A DNA stretch of 64,000 nucleotides from Schaalia turicensis ACS-279-V-Col4. Its GTDB lineage: Bacteria > Actinomycetota > Actinomycetes > Actinomycetales > Actinomycetaceae. The stretch spans positions 381,003 through 445,002 of the forward strand of contig NZ_JH815208.1 of NCBI RefSeq assembly GCF_000296505.1. Reading direction: 5' to 3'. A program made the translations under genes and the position numbers. How positions within the stretch are numbered: position 1 is the stretch's first letter; every line of letters begins with the position of its first letter. A model generated the notes under the pieces. The model had not been told where the DNA came from, made no database searches, and saw only the letters and a program-made list of their open reading frames with translations. Below are positions 17,792 through 25,780 of this stretch, in pieces.

Positions 17792-19281
17792 TCTGCTTGA
17801 AACACCTCCTCGACGCGGTCCGTCGTGACCTCATCTCCGGCGAGTTCATCGACGAGCCGTCCGCGTCGCATGACGAGAACACGGTGACAGACCGAAACGA
17901 GCTCGGGGATGTCATCCGATATGAGTAGGACGCCCATTCCCGAAGCCGCGCGTTCCCGGAGAATGTCCATGATTGTGGCTTTGGCGCCGATGTCGACTCC
18001 GACTGTCGGACCGTTGAGAATGAGGACCCTCGGGTTCGTCGCGAAGCACTTCGCGAGAACGACCTTCTGCTGATTCCCTCCGGAGAGGGACGAGACGGGG
18101 TCCTTCGGCGATCCGACTTTGATACCAAGCTCCTCGATCTGTTGGTCCACGAGCTCGCGCGCACGGTTCCAGCGGATCCAACCCAGTGCGGAGGAGAGCG
18201 ACGCAAGAGTCGAGGCGATGACATTATTGAGGATCGACTGCTTCAGGAAGACTCCTTGGGTCAAACGATCCGGCGGAACGTAGGCGATCCCTGCATCGAG
18301 AGCTGCGGCTGAGCCTCGGAATCGGACTACCTCCCCTCCTACGCTCACGCTTCCTCGATCCGTACGAATCTTGCCGACGACAGCTTCAGCGATTTCGGAA
18401 CGACCTGAGCCGAGCAGACCGGTGATACCGACGATCTCCCCCTTCTTGACGTGGAAGGAGACGTCTTCAAAGAGACGATGGGCACTCAACGAATCGACAC
18501 TCAAGACTTCCGGTTCGTCGGGAGCCAACGCGCTGACGCGGCGTTCCTCAGTCGCGACATAACCGAGAAGCGACTCTGCGAGCAGGTCGGGCGTGAATCG
18601 ATCGCTCGGACTGTCCGCCACGACTTTTCCGTTGCGCATCACGACGATCCGATCCGAAACGGAAAGCACCTCATCAGTCTTATGAGAGACGAAGACGATG
18701 GCGACTCCCTGGTCACGCAGTTTGGCGACGATGCCGAAGAGGACCTGAACCTCTTTCCAGGTCAGGGCAGTCGTCGGCTCATCCATGAAGAGGACCTTGA
18801 CGTCGCGGGCGAGAGCGCGAGCGATCGCGACGATCTGCCGGTCGGCAACAGTGAGGTCCTTGAGCTCAGCATCCAGATCCATCTCGACACCGAGTTCGTT
18901 CAGAACCCTCTTCGCCGTCTCGTGATCGATCCGAGGCTGGCGAGTGCGTCTCCCCTCCGCAACCCGTTCGCCGAAGCAAATGTTCTCGGCGACGGTGAGG
19001 TTGGGAAAGACCGACATGTCTTGGAAAATCACTTGGATTCCGAGGCGTATCGCGTCGAGCGCGCCAAGGCCGGTGACATCCGCTCCGTCCAGGAGAACGC
19101 GCCCTTCGCTCGGATGCTCAACTCCTGACAGTATCTTGATGAGCGTCGACTTCCCGCATCCGTTGGTTCCGGCGAGGCAGAGGACCTCCCCCCTGCGAAT
19201 CGCGATCGATACGTCGTCGAGTGCAGTGACACCCCCGTATCTCTTCGTGATGCCCTTGGCCTCGAGAACGGCTTGAGACAT
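17788..19281 (-). CDS. CUT2 sugar ABC transporter ATP-binding protein
   Basis: The 497-residue protein has two ABC domains. Domain 1: GTNGCGKSTL near residue 40, LTVADRQIVAIARAL in place of a full signature, LFMDEPTTAL. Domain 2: GLLGSGRSEI near residue 285, LSGGNQQKVVLAKCF near residue 398 and LILNGPTVGVDIG, where the usual catalytic DEP is replaced by NGP, so this site is probably non-hydrolytic. The ATG at 19281 follows GGGAGG; the longer open frame is not supported. It is cotranscribed with the binding-protein and permease genes. Confidence 0.92.
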   Translation of the reverse strand: MSQAVLEAKGITKRYGGVTALDDVSIAIRRGEVLCLAGTNGCGKSTLIKILSGVEHPSEGRVLLDGADVTGLGALDAIRLGIQVIFQDMSVFPNLTVAENICFGERVAEGRRTRQPRIDHETAKRVLNELGVEMDLDAELKDLTVADRQIVAIARALARDVKVLFMDEPTTALTWKEVQVLFGIVAKLRDQGVAIVFVSHKTDEVLSVSDRIVVMRNGKVVADSPSDRFTPDLLAESLLGYVATEERRVSALAPDEPEVLSVDSLSAHRLFEDVSFHVKKGEIVGITGLLGSGRSEIAEAVVGKIRTDRGSVSVGGEVVRFRGSAAALDAGIAYVPPDRLTQGVFLKQSILNNVIASTLASLSSALGWIRWNRARELVDQQIEELGIKVGSPKDPVSSLSGGNQQKVVLAKCFATNPRVLILNGPTVGVDIGAKATIMDILRERAASGMGVLLISDDIPELVSVCHRVLVMRRGRLVDELAGDEVTTDRVEEVFQAE

Positions 19282-19349
19282 GCCTACCCTCCCTTCATCG
19301 AGGGTCGGGGCAGTGCTGGCACCGCCCCGACCCCGCTCAAGGACGCCCG

Positions 19350-20399
19350 TCAGAACGGGTAGTCCTTGGTCGTTTCCTTGGTGATGTCGATCCAGGCGTT
19401 GCCGTAGAAGGTCGTCGGTGACTCCTTGTCCTGCGTGACCTTCTCGTAGCCCGGAACCCCCAGATCGGCGCCGTCCACGATTGATCCTCCATCGAGAATG
19501 ATCTCGGCGGCTGCGAGCATCGCCTTGCCCTGGAGGGCGGGATCCCATCCGGTGATCACATCGACCGAACCGTCATCAATGAGGGAGCCGACGATCGCCG
19601 GAGTCGAGGTGCCGACGACGCAAGTCTGATCCTGCTTCCCAGCTTCCTGAATGGCACGACCGATACCAGCGACATCGGTGGACGCCGAACCGATGAAGCC
19701 CTTGATGTCGGGATAGCGCGCCAGAATCTCCTTGGTCCGCTGATAGGCGGTCTCCTGGGATTCATCCGAAGAGACCCTCTCCCCGATGCTCGTGATGTTC
19801 GGGTAGTCCTTGAGGTGCTCGGTGGCTCCATCGGCCCATTCGTTGTGCGACTTGACGGTGAGCGAGCCGACGAAGTGTGCGTATTGCCCACCGGCATCGC
19901 CCATGCAGGTGGCGAGCTGATCAAGCTGATGGGCGCCGTAGTCCTGGTTGACGAATGCCTCGACGTCGGCGTCGACGCCGTTCATGCCGGCGGCTTCGCC
20001 CGTGACGATGACGATCCCCGCCTGCTTCGCGCGCTGAATAACGTTCTCGAGGGATTCGGGGGAGTTCGGGACGATCGTCATCGCGGACGGCTTCTGGGCG
20101 ATGAGATCGTTGATGATCGCGATCTGCTTCTCCTCGGAGGCGTCATCACCGGCGGTCTGAGTGACGCTGATGCCGTGCTCTTCCGCGTATTCTTCGTTAC
20201 CGACCTGCATTCGGTTGAACCAGTCTCCGCCGGACAGCTTCACGACGTTGACGATGTTCCGGTCCCCGCTCGAAGCGGCGGGCGCCCCGGACTCCGCACC
20301 TGAATCGGCGGTACGGGCGCCCGTGGTCGAGCATGCTGACAAGGCGACGAGTGCCGCCAAGGAGACGAAGGCGACGGCGCCTTTCCTCTTCGTAGTCAT
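19350..20399 (-). CDS. CUT2 sugar-binding lipoprotein, autoinducer-2/rhamnose type
   Basis: The 349-residue lipoprotein has a lipobox LSACS around residue 23 and a type-1 periplasmic binding fold (Peripla_BP_4): VVKLSGGDWFNRMQVGNEEYAEEHG, IVPNSPESLENVIQRAKQAGIVIVTGEA, SLTVKSHNEWADGATEHL and VDVITGWDPALQGKAML. The last two motifs also occur in the paralogue at 37863 (NASHNEWADGA, VAALTLWDPADAGYAM), so the two proteins bind related sugars or sugar-like ligands. It lies between the FGGY kinase and ATPase genes. The ligand is unknown. Confidence 0.9.
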   Translation of the reverse strand: MTTKRKGAVAFVSLAALVALSACSTTGARTADSGAESGAPAASSGDRNIVNVVKLSGGDWFNRMQVGNEEYAEEHGISVTQTAGDDASEEKQIAIINDLIAQKPSAMTIVPNSPESLENVIQRAKQAGIVIVTGEAAGMNGVDADVEAFVNQDYGAHQLDQLATCMGDAGGQYAHFVGSLTVKSHNEWADGATEHLKDYPNITSIGERVSSDESQETAYQRTKEILARYPDIKGFIGSASTDVAGIGRAIQEAGKQDQTCVVGTSTPAIVGSLIDDGSVDVITGWDPALQGKAMLAAAEIILDGGSIVDGADLGVPGYEKVTQDKESPTTFYGNAWIDITKETTKDYPF

Positions 20400-20435
20400 G
20401 GTTATCCTTTCACCTGTGTTGTGTGGAAGCGACTG

Positions 20436-22085
20436 TCACTCGCGCCCTTGACGATGGAGAGTCCTCCACTCCTTCATGAGTTCGGGGTGTTCGACCCCGA
20501 ACCAGTCATGCACGCTGCGCCAGCTCTGGCGCAGCCGTTCATACGCCGCGACCGCTTCGGTATCGGGCGTGTAGATCCGAGACGGAGCGCTGACGAGTGC
20601 CGCAGCTCGATCCCAGTCCTCGATCAGACCTGCGGCGAGGGCCCCGTGGAGGGCCGCTCCGAGCGCCGGCGTATTGGCGGATGCGCTGACTTCGATCTCG
20701 CGCCCTGTGACATCTGCGAGGATCTGCATGAGGAGGGGGCTCTTCTTCGACAGTCCTCCGCACGCGATGATCCGCTCGATCGCAATGCCGCATTCCTCGA
20801 AGGCTTCGAGTATCACCTGTTGACCGAAAGCCACTCCCTCGAGGAGGGCGCGATACAGATCGACGACGCTTGTCGTCAATGTGATTCCCGCGAAGACACC
20901 GGACAGATCCGCATTGATGAGGACGGACCGATTGCCGTTCAACCAGTCAAGGGCGACGACGCCTGTCGAGGCCGGCGCCAGCTTCTCCGCTTCGGCTTCC
21001 AGGTGGGCGAATAGGGATGAACGGGAAACGGGCTCGCCGCCGACCTGCGCCAAACGCAGCACGTCGACGAACCAGCTGAAAGCGTCGCCCACGCCCGCCT
21101 GCCCCGCCTCATACGCCCAGTGACCCGGAATGATGCCGTCACGAACAACACCTTGGATTCCTGCGACTCTTTCGTGACGCTCGTGCATGACGAGGTCGCA
21201 CACGCTGGTTCCCATGACTGCGACGAGCGTTCCGGGTTTCGTGCAACCGACGCCGAGCAGCGCGACATGGGCATCCATATTGCCGATGGCGATGGGGAGG
21301 CCGGTTCGCAGACCGAGGCGCTCCGCCCATTCACCCGTGAGTCCGCCCGCGAAGTCGCCGGGATCGAGGAAGTCACGCCCGAGCCTCCCCAGGACTCCTG
21401 AGAATCCTGCTTCGACATCGTCGAGGACCGTCGCTTCCGGGTATCCCCCGCTTTCGACGCGATAAGACCCCTTGTATCCAGCAACGTGCCGACCTCGGAC
21501 TTCATGCCCGACGAGCTGTGAAACGATCCAGTCCTCCTGTTCGATGAGAAGCTCCGCGCGATCCCAGACTTCAGGTGCACACCGCAGGATGAGCAGAGCC
21601 TTCGGCAGCATCCATTCGGGGGATAGCGCTCCTCCGTAGTCTTCAAGGAAATCCGGGGTATCGGCGAAGCGCCTATTGAGGTCCTCTGCGCAATCCTGGG
21701 AGGCATGATCCTTCCACAGCCTCGCCCAGGCCCAGGGGTTCTTTCGTAGGTCATCGAGACGAGAAAGCGGGGTCAGATCACGCCTTGCGGGCACGACGGT
21801 GCACGCGGTGGTGTCGATGCCCAAAGAAACGATGTCCGAGCCGTCGACGCCTGCCTCGCGAACCGCGCCCTGAATCGAATCAGCGAGGGCATCCATCCAG
21901 TCATCCGGGTCCTGAAGCGCCCATTGAGGGGGGAGAGCCTCACCTGTGACCCACAGTTCGCGATCCATGACGCCGTGGGTGTACATGGACACGGCGCTTC
22001 CGATCTCGTCTCCGGTCTCGAGATCGAGCAGGAGAGCCCGGGCAGACTCCGTTCCGAAATCGACTCCGCAGCCAATGCGCGACAT
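20436..22085 (-). CDS. FGGY-family carbohydrate kinase, ribulokinase-like
   Basis: The 549-residue kinase resembles AraB: N-terminal GVDFGTESARALLLDLETG, LWKDHASQDCAEDLN near residue 140, MGTSVCDLVM near residue 290, IPGHWAYEAGQAGVGDAFSWF near residue 312, ALDWLNGNRSVL near residue 375 and CGGLSKKSPLLMQI in the C-terminal ATP-binding lobe. Such enzymes phosphorylate L- or D-ribulose at O5. The ATG at 22085 has GGAGG at 7-nt distance; a GTG two codons earlier is not favoured. There is no araA or araD nearby, so the role is not the usual arabinose pathway; it presumably phosphorylates the sugar brought in by the adjacent importer. It is the first gene of the operon, divergent from the SorC regulator. 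Confidence 0.88.
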   Translation of the reverse strand: MSRIGCGVDFGTESARALLLDLETGDEIGSAVSMYTHGVMDRELWVTGEALPPQWALQDPDDWMDALADSIQGAVREAGVDGSDIVSLGIDTTACTVVPARRDLTPLSRLDDLRKNPWAWARLWKDHASQDCAEDLNRRFADTPDFLEDYGGALSPEWMLPKALLILRCAPEVWDRAELLIEQEDWIVSQLVGHEVRGRHVAGYKGSYRVESGGYPEATVLDDVEAGFSGVLGRLGRDFLDPGDFAGGLTGEWAERLGLRTGLPIAIGNMDAHVALLGVGCTKPGTLVAVMGTSVCDLVMHERHERVAGIQGVVRDGIIPGHWAYEAGQAGVGDAFSWFVDVLRLAQVGGEPVSRSSLFAHLEAEAEKLAPASTGVVALDWLNGNRSVLINADLSGVFAGITLTTSVVDLYRALLEGVAFGQQVILEAFEECGIAIERIIACGGLSKKSPLLMQILADVTGREIEVSASANTPALGAALHGALAAGLIEDWDRAAALVSAPSRIYTPDTEAVAAYERLRQSWRSVHDWFGVEHPELMKEWRTLHRQGRE

Positions 22086-22102
22086 CGCCACACCTCCGAG
22101 AG

Positions 22103-22116
22103 TTGCTCATTTGAGC
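22103..22116. promoter_or_regulatory. Putative SorC operator, site 1
   Basis: GCTCATTTGAGC (22105-22116) has GCTCA/TGAGC arms and lies 19 bp upstream of the FGGY kinase start, so it covers the kinase promoter or leader. It matches site 2 at 22182 in its arms. Confidence 0.6.
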
Positions 22117-22181
22117 GCTACATTACGCTCAGATAAACTAAAGATAGCTCCACTCACTTGTGAATGCAACACTTCTCTTAT

Positions 22182-22197
22182 ATGCTCATATGAGCAT
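22182..22197. promoter_or_regulatory. Putative SorC operator, site 2
   Basis: ATGCTCATATGAGCAT is a perfect 16-bp palindrome with the same GCTCA/TGAGC arms as site 1; the centres are 79 bp apart. It lies just ahead of the regulator start, so the SorC protein probably autoregulates and could loop the DNA between the two sites. It overlaps an alternative regulator start at 22190. Confidence 0.65.
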
Positions 22198-22219
22198 CTA
22201 TGGAGAGGGGCCGGCGACA

Positions 22220-23209
22220 ATGGAGACCTATGACGACGTATCCCCCTCGACAGAGCCCGACCGCGAAGGTCTCCTCGCTCGAATCGCACGCAGCTTCTAC
22301 CTCGACGACATGAGCAAGGTGGAGATCGCCGCCCACTACGGAATCTCGCGCTTCAAGGTGGCTCGCCATCTTCAAGAGGCCTGCGAGCGAGGAATCGTCC
22401 GCATCACGATTCGCACGCCCAACGAACAAAGGACCGATCTCACGAGCGCTCTCGAAGGGCATCTCGGCATCTCCCATGTTCGACTCGTCCCCCCCTCGTC
22501 CGACATCGTCAAAGAACGTCAGGCACTCGGCGCGACAGCCGCAGAGATCCTCACGACCCATTTGCGCATGGGTCAACGGGTGGGATTCTCCTGGGGACGA
22601 ACACTGCTACCGATCGCCGACTACCTGGGAGAGCTCCCCTCGGCGGAGTTCGTGCAACTCACCGGCGTCGTCGGCAACGATCCATCGAAGTCCCCGATCG
22701 AAATCATCGGAGCGATCAGCCGTCGCTCCGGATCCACCGCGAAAGCGCTAATTGCTCCCCTGTTCTCCGCATCGGCAACAGTGGTTCATGCCCTGCGTCA
22801 AGAACCGGCCGTCACCGAGGTTCTCGCACTCTACGAGAAGCTCGATATGGCCTTCCTGTCGGTGGGGTCATGGCGTCCGCGCGTGACTCAACTGGCTCAG
22901 CACATCAGCACTGCCGATCAGCTCGACCTTGATTCCAAAGGCGCCTGCGCAGACTTCGGCGGTCTCTTCTTCGACACGAAGGGCCGCTATGTGGATACCC
23001 CGATCAACGAATGCAGACTCTCCGTCAGCGTCGAACAGCTTCTCGCCACTCCGATGGTGGTCGCTGTCGCCGGACAGATCGAGAAGGTCCACGCGATCCA
23101 TTCCGTGTGTTCATCGGGCTTGGCGACCCACCTTGTGACGACAACGGAGGTCGCTGAAGCACTCCTGGACATGGATCCCATCACGAAGACCGCGTACCAA
23201 CGAAACTGA
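22220..23209 (+). CDS. SorC/DeoR-family sugar-responsive transcriptional regulator
   Basis: The 329-residue protein has an N-terminal sigma-70-region-4-like helix-turn-helix (MSKVEIAAHYGISRFKVARHLQEA, residues 30-53) and a SorC-type sugar-phosphate-binding domain: VGFSWGRTLLPIADYL near residue 120 and the C-terminal EKVHAIHSVCSSGLATHLVTTTEVAEALL. The start at 22220 gives a purine-rich upstream (GGAGAGGGG); an earlier ATG at 22190 lies inside the palindromic operator and is less likely. The regulator is divergent from the kinase/importer/SIS operon and probably senses a phosphorylated intermediate of that pathway (inference from the family). Confidence 0.9.
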   Translation: METYDDVSPSTEPDREGLLARIARSFYLDDMSKVEIAAHYGISRFKVARHLQEACERGIVRITIRTPNEQRTDLTSALEGHLGISHVRLVPPSSDIVKERQALGATAAEILTTHLRMGQRVGFSWGRTLLPIADYLGELPSAEFVQLTGVVGNDPSKSPIEIIGAISRRSGSTAKALIAPLFSASATVVHALRQEPAVTEVLALYEKLDMAFLSVGSWRPRVTQLAQHISTADQLDLDSKGACADFGGLFFDTKGRYVDTPINECRLSVSVEQLLATPMVVAVAGQIEKVHAIHSVCSSGLATHLVTTTEVAEALLDMDPITKTAYQRN

Positions 23210-23301
23210 GCAATGTATCAGCACTGGGCCGAAACGACGCGTCCCGTGTCGGCTGCGCTTCAACCTTTTCCCAACTCGAAACGGAAATAGAAAGCAGGTG
23301 A

Positions 23302-23439
23302 GCTCTTCCCCTGCCCGGGAAGGCGCGAGCCATCGAGTCGATCGCTCGATCCGGGGTGATCTCCGCGCTCATCACGACAGATGAAGTCGCCCTCGATATC
23401 TTGGAGCGGAATTCGCCTGAGCCCGCGTCAAGAATCTGA
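23302..23439 (+). pseudogene. Relic of a second SorC-family regulator, C-terminus
   Basis: The frame ending at TGA 23437-23439 encodes PGKARAIESIARSGVISALI and TTDEVALDILERN, the conserved end of SorC regulators (compare EKVHAIHSVCSSGLATHLVTTTEVAEALL at the end of the intact gene just upstream). The sequence is quite different from the neighbour, so it is not a simple duplication. No upstream part of the gene remains and an in-frame stop precedes it. The rest of 23440-23600 holds nothing that I recognise. Confidence 0.65.
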
Positions 23440-23600
23440 GCGGCCGTGGGAGCTCCCCGCCGATCCGCGCGCGCCCACGCTCCGGAACGCACACTCGACA
23501 CCCCTCGTGCCCGCCGAGCCACGCCGAGAGTACGAGCCGGTAAAGATCAGGTCCGGCTAGCTGTACTTCCTCGGGAGGTTGTGAACGGCGTGGATAGGTG

Positions 23601-23657
23601 AAGGCCTCCTTGGCAGGATGTGGGTTACCACACTCGCAACCTGTACAAGGAGGCCTT
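23601..23657. repeat. 12-bp inverted repeat covering the IS481 ribosome-binding site
   Basis: AAGGCCTCCTTG at 23601-23612 is the exact complement of CAAGGAGGCCTT at 23646-23657. The right arm contains the AAGGAGG site of the transposase that starts at 23659. Transcripts entering from outside would fold and hide the site, a known way for IS elements to limit transposase expression from outside promoters. It probably also marks the left region of the element. Confidence 0.7.
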
Positions 23658-23658
23658 C

Positions 23659-24028
23659 GTGACACACGCTAATGCACCGTTGACGCCGGAGGGAAGGCGC
23701 CGCCTGGCGTCCTTGGTGGTTGATGAGGGGTGGCCGATGCGCCGGGCCGCCGAACGGTTCGGATGCTCGCCGGCAACGGTCAAGCGGTGGGTGGACCGGT
23801 ATCGGGCGGGCGCGCCCCTTTCCGACCGGTCCTCCCGCCCCAATCACTGCCCCACCCGCCTGCCCAAGCGCGTCGAGCGGCGCATCATCGCCTTGCGTTT
23901 CACTCGCCACTGGGGCCTGCATCGCCTACCACCTGCATTTGGCCCGCTCCACGGTCGGGCGGGTCCTGAACCGCTACCACATGCCGCTCCTCGCGCACGT
24001 CGACCGGGCCACAGGGCTCGCGGTGCGC
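23659..24028 (+). pseudogene. IS481-family transposase, frameshifted and truncated
   Basis: The GTG at 23659 begins THANAPLTPEGRRRLASLVV, followed by the helix-turn-helix RRAAERFGCSPATVKRWVDRYR, a pattern of IS481 transposases. Near 23921 the frame shifts: the protein continues as AYHLHLARSTVGRVLNRY in the +1 frame. The site reads CATCGCC where CATCGCATCGCC is expected, so one ATCGC unit was probably lost by slippage. Homology ends at HVDRATGLAVR near 24028, before the whole DDE core, where an MFS gene relic in the opposite strand begins. The element is dead. Confidence 0.85.
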
Positions 24029-24279
24029 AACTGCCCGTGCCGGTCGATGAGGCGGCCGATAGTGGGCCCGATGACGGCGCCGGCGATCGACATCACCGCC
24101 GCGGCGACGCCGGCGCTCGAGTAGGAGCCGTAGACGTCGCGCGCTCCGATGAGGAGGGCCATGTTCACCATCGCGTAGGGGAACTGGATGATGACCCCGC
24201 CGAGGAGGAAGCGGGCGACATGCGGACGGCGGAGGAGGGCCGCGTATGCGTGCAGCCCCCCTCCTTCACTCGAGGTCAT
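24029..24279 (-). pseudogene. MFS transporter, 5' fragment cut by the IS481 relic
   Basis: On the minus strand the ATG at 24279 (MTSSEGGGLHAYAALLRR) is preceded by AAGGAGTCGA and lies 16 nt after the xylB stop, so it was the next gene of the xyl operon. The roughly 80 residues encode two to three membrane segments with the MFS A-motif-like GRLIDRHGQ. The frame then runs into IS481 sequence, so the remaining ten or so membrane segments are lost. A sugar transporter or efflux role cannot be decided. Confidence 0.8.
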
Positions 24280-24295
24280 TCGACTCCTTGACGAT

Positions 24296-25657
24296 TCACT
24301 CGGTCTCGGCGAGCACCCGGGCGGCCTGCTTCGCCATACCGAGGGCGACGTATTCGCCGGGCTCGGGTAGTTCCACAACGGCATCTAGCATGTCTGCTGC
24401 CAGGGCCTGGACGGCTGTCGACTTCACGCCACCACCGACAATGAGCACCTTGTTCAACGGGACACCAAGCGCGCGCATGGCATCGAGCGCGTAGCGCATG
24501 AGGTTGAGCAGACCTTCAACCGTGGCGCGAGCAACGTGCGCACGGTCGGAGTTAGCCAACGTCATGCCGCGGAGCTCCGCCGTCGCATCGGGCAGGTTCG
24601 GGGTGCGTTCGCCTTCGAAGTAGGGGATCAGCTCGAGGCCTCCGGCATCCGGGACAGACAGGGCGTATTCGTCGAACTCTTTATAGTTCAGGCCGGTCAC
24701 CTTCATCATCGCGTCGATAATGCGCGACGCATTGAGGGTGCACGCCAACGGTAGCCAGTTGCCCGATGCATCGGAGAATCCTGTCACCAGACCGGACGGA
24801 TCAGCAACGGATGTTGCCGACACTGCTGCGACCACACCAGAGGTTCCGAGAGACAGCAGGGCACTGCCCGGCTCCAGGTCGACGCCCAGCGCAGAAGCAG
24901 CGTTATCGCCAGCGCCAGGGCCAAGGACAATGTCTCCCCAGCCACGCTCAGGGTCACCGTGACCGACCACGTCCCACGGACCAGCAATGGTCGGAAGAAT
25001 GATAGAGGCAGCCGTGGCCTCGTCGATACGAAGCGCAGAGGCGAGAATATCGCGACGGTACGTCGGGGTCTCGCGTGCCATGTAGCCGGTGCCCGACGCG
25101 TCGGAGCGGTCGGTTGCCAGCTGGTCCAACGCGGGCTTGCCCATGATGCGCCAGGTCAGATAATCGTGCGGAAGGCAGATTGCGGCGATCTTGGCGACAT
25201 TCTCGGGCTCGTTATCGGCGAGCCAACGCAACTTGGTGACGGTCAACGATGCGACGGGAACGGAACCCGTGGCCTCGGCCCACCATGCAGCGCCCTCAGA
25301 GCTGGCATCGTCGCGGTCATCGGTGCCACGTTCGCGAATAAGGTCGCGCGCAGCACCAGCCGAACGCGTGTCGTTCCACAGCAGGGCGGGACGGATGACG
25401 TTGCCGTCCTTATCCAGGCAGACCATGCCGTGCTGCTGACCGCCGACGGACAGGGCAGCCACATCGTCCAAACCGCCGGCACGTTCAAGGGCCTCCTCGA
25501 AGGCATCCCACCATTTTTCGGGATCAACTTCGGTGCCATCCGGGTGCGAGGCCTTGCCCTGGCGGACGATGGTGGACGTAGCGGGGTCGTAGATGACGAC
25601 CTTGCAGGACTGGGTCGACGTATCAACACCGGCAACGTAGGGGCGAAGAGTGCTCAT
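24296..25657 (-). CDS. xylB: Xylulokinase
   Basis: The 453-residue FGGY kinase phosphorylates D-xylulose to xylulose 5-phosphate. Its N-terminus YVAGVDTSTQSCKVVIYD, the SVGGQQHGMVCLD motif near residue 73, LLWNDTRSA near residue 95, and LSLGTSGVVAAVS near residue 250 are those of XylB. The ATG at 25657 has GGAG upstream. It follows xylA after a gap with two hairpins. It ends with a TGA 16 nt before a truncated MFS gene. A homologous 3' fragment at 11768 has the same stop position. Confidence 0.96.
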   Translation of the reverse strand: MSTLRPYVAGVDTSTQSCKVVIYDPATSTIVRQGKASHPDGTEVDPEKWWDAFEEALERAGGLDDVAALSVGGQQHGMVCLDKDGNVIRPALLWNDTRSAGAARDLIRERGTDDRDDASSEGAAWWAEATGSVPVASLTVTKLRWLADNEPENVAKIAAICLPHDYLTWRIMGKPALDQLATDRSDASGTGYMARETPTYRRDILASALRIDEATAASIILPTIAGPWDVVGHGDPERGWGDIVLGPGAGDNAASALGVDLEPGSALLSLGTSGVVAAVSATSVADPSGLVTGFSDASGNWLPLACTLNASRIIDAMMKVTGLNYKEFDEYALSVPDAGGLELIPYFEGERTPNLPDATAELRGMTLANSDRAHVARATVEGLLNLMRYALDAMRALGVPLNKVLIVGGGVKSTAVQALAADMLDAVVELPEPGEYVALGMAKQAARVLAETE

Positions 25658-25685
25658 ATATGCTCCAAAAGTAAGGGCTTTTCGA

Positions 25686-25703
25686 AGTGGCACCGATGCC
25701 ACT
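25686..25703 (-). repeat. Small hairpin just upstream of xylB
   Basis: AGTGGCA and TGCCACT enclose a 4-nt loop, about 29 bp upstream of the xylB start in the xylA-xylB gap. It may affect xylB translation or mRNA stability; this is inference. Confidence 0.4.
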
Positions 25704-25733
25704 TTTCCAAGCGAAGGAAGCGAAAGTACCCAA

Positions 25734-25766
25734 ACGGGCGGTCACCAAAAGCTGGCGACCGCCCGT
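25734..25766 (-). terminator. Intercistronic hairpin between xylA and xylB
   Basis: ACGGGCGGTC and GACCGCCCGT form a 10-bp perfect stem with a 13-nt loop, 14 nt past the xylA stop. Because xylB lies downstream in the same direction, it is more likely a leaky terminator or an mRNA stabiliser that makes XylA more abundant than XylB. Confidence 0.6.
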
Positions 25767-25780
25767 AAGGATAGTGTCGA

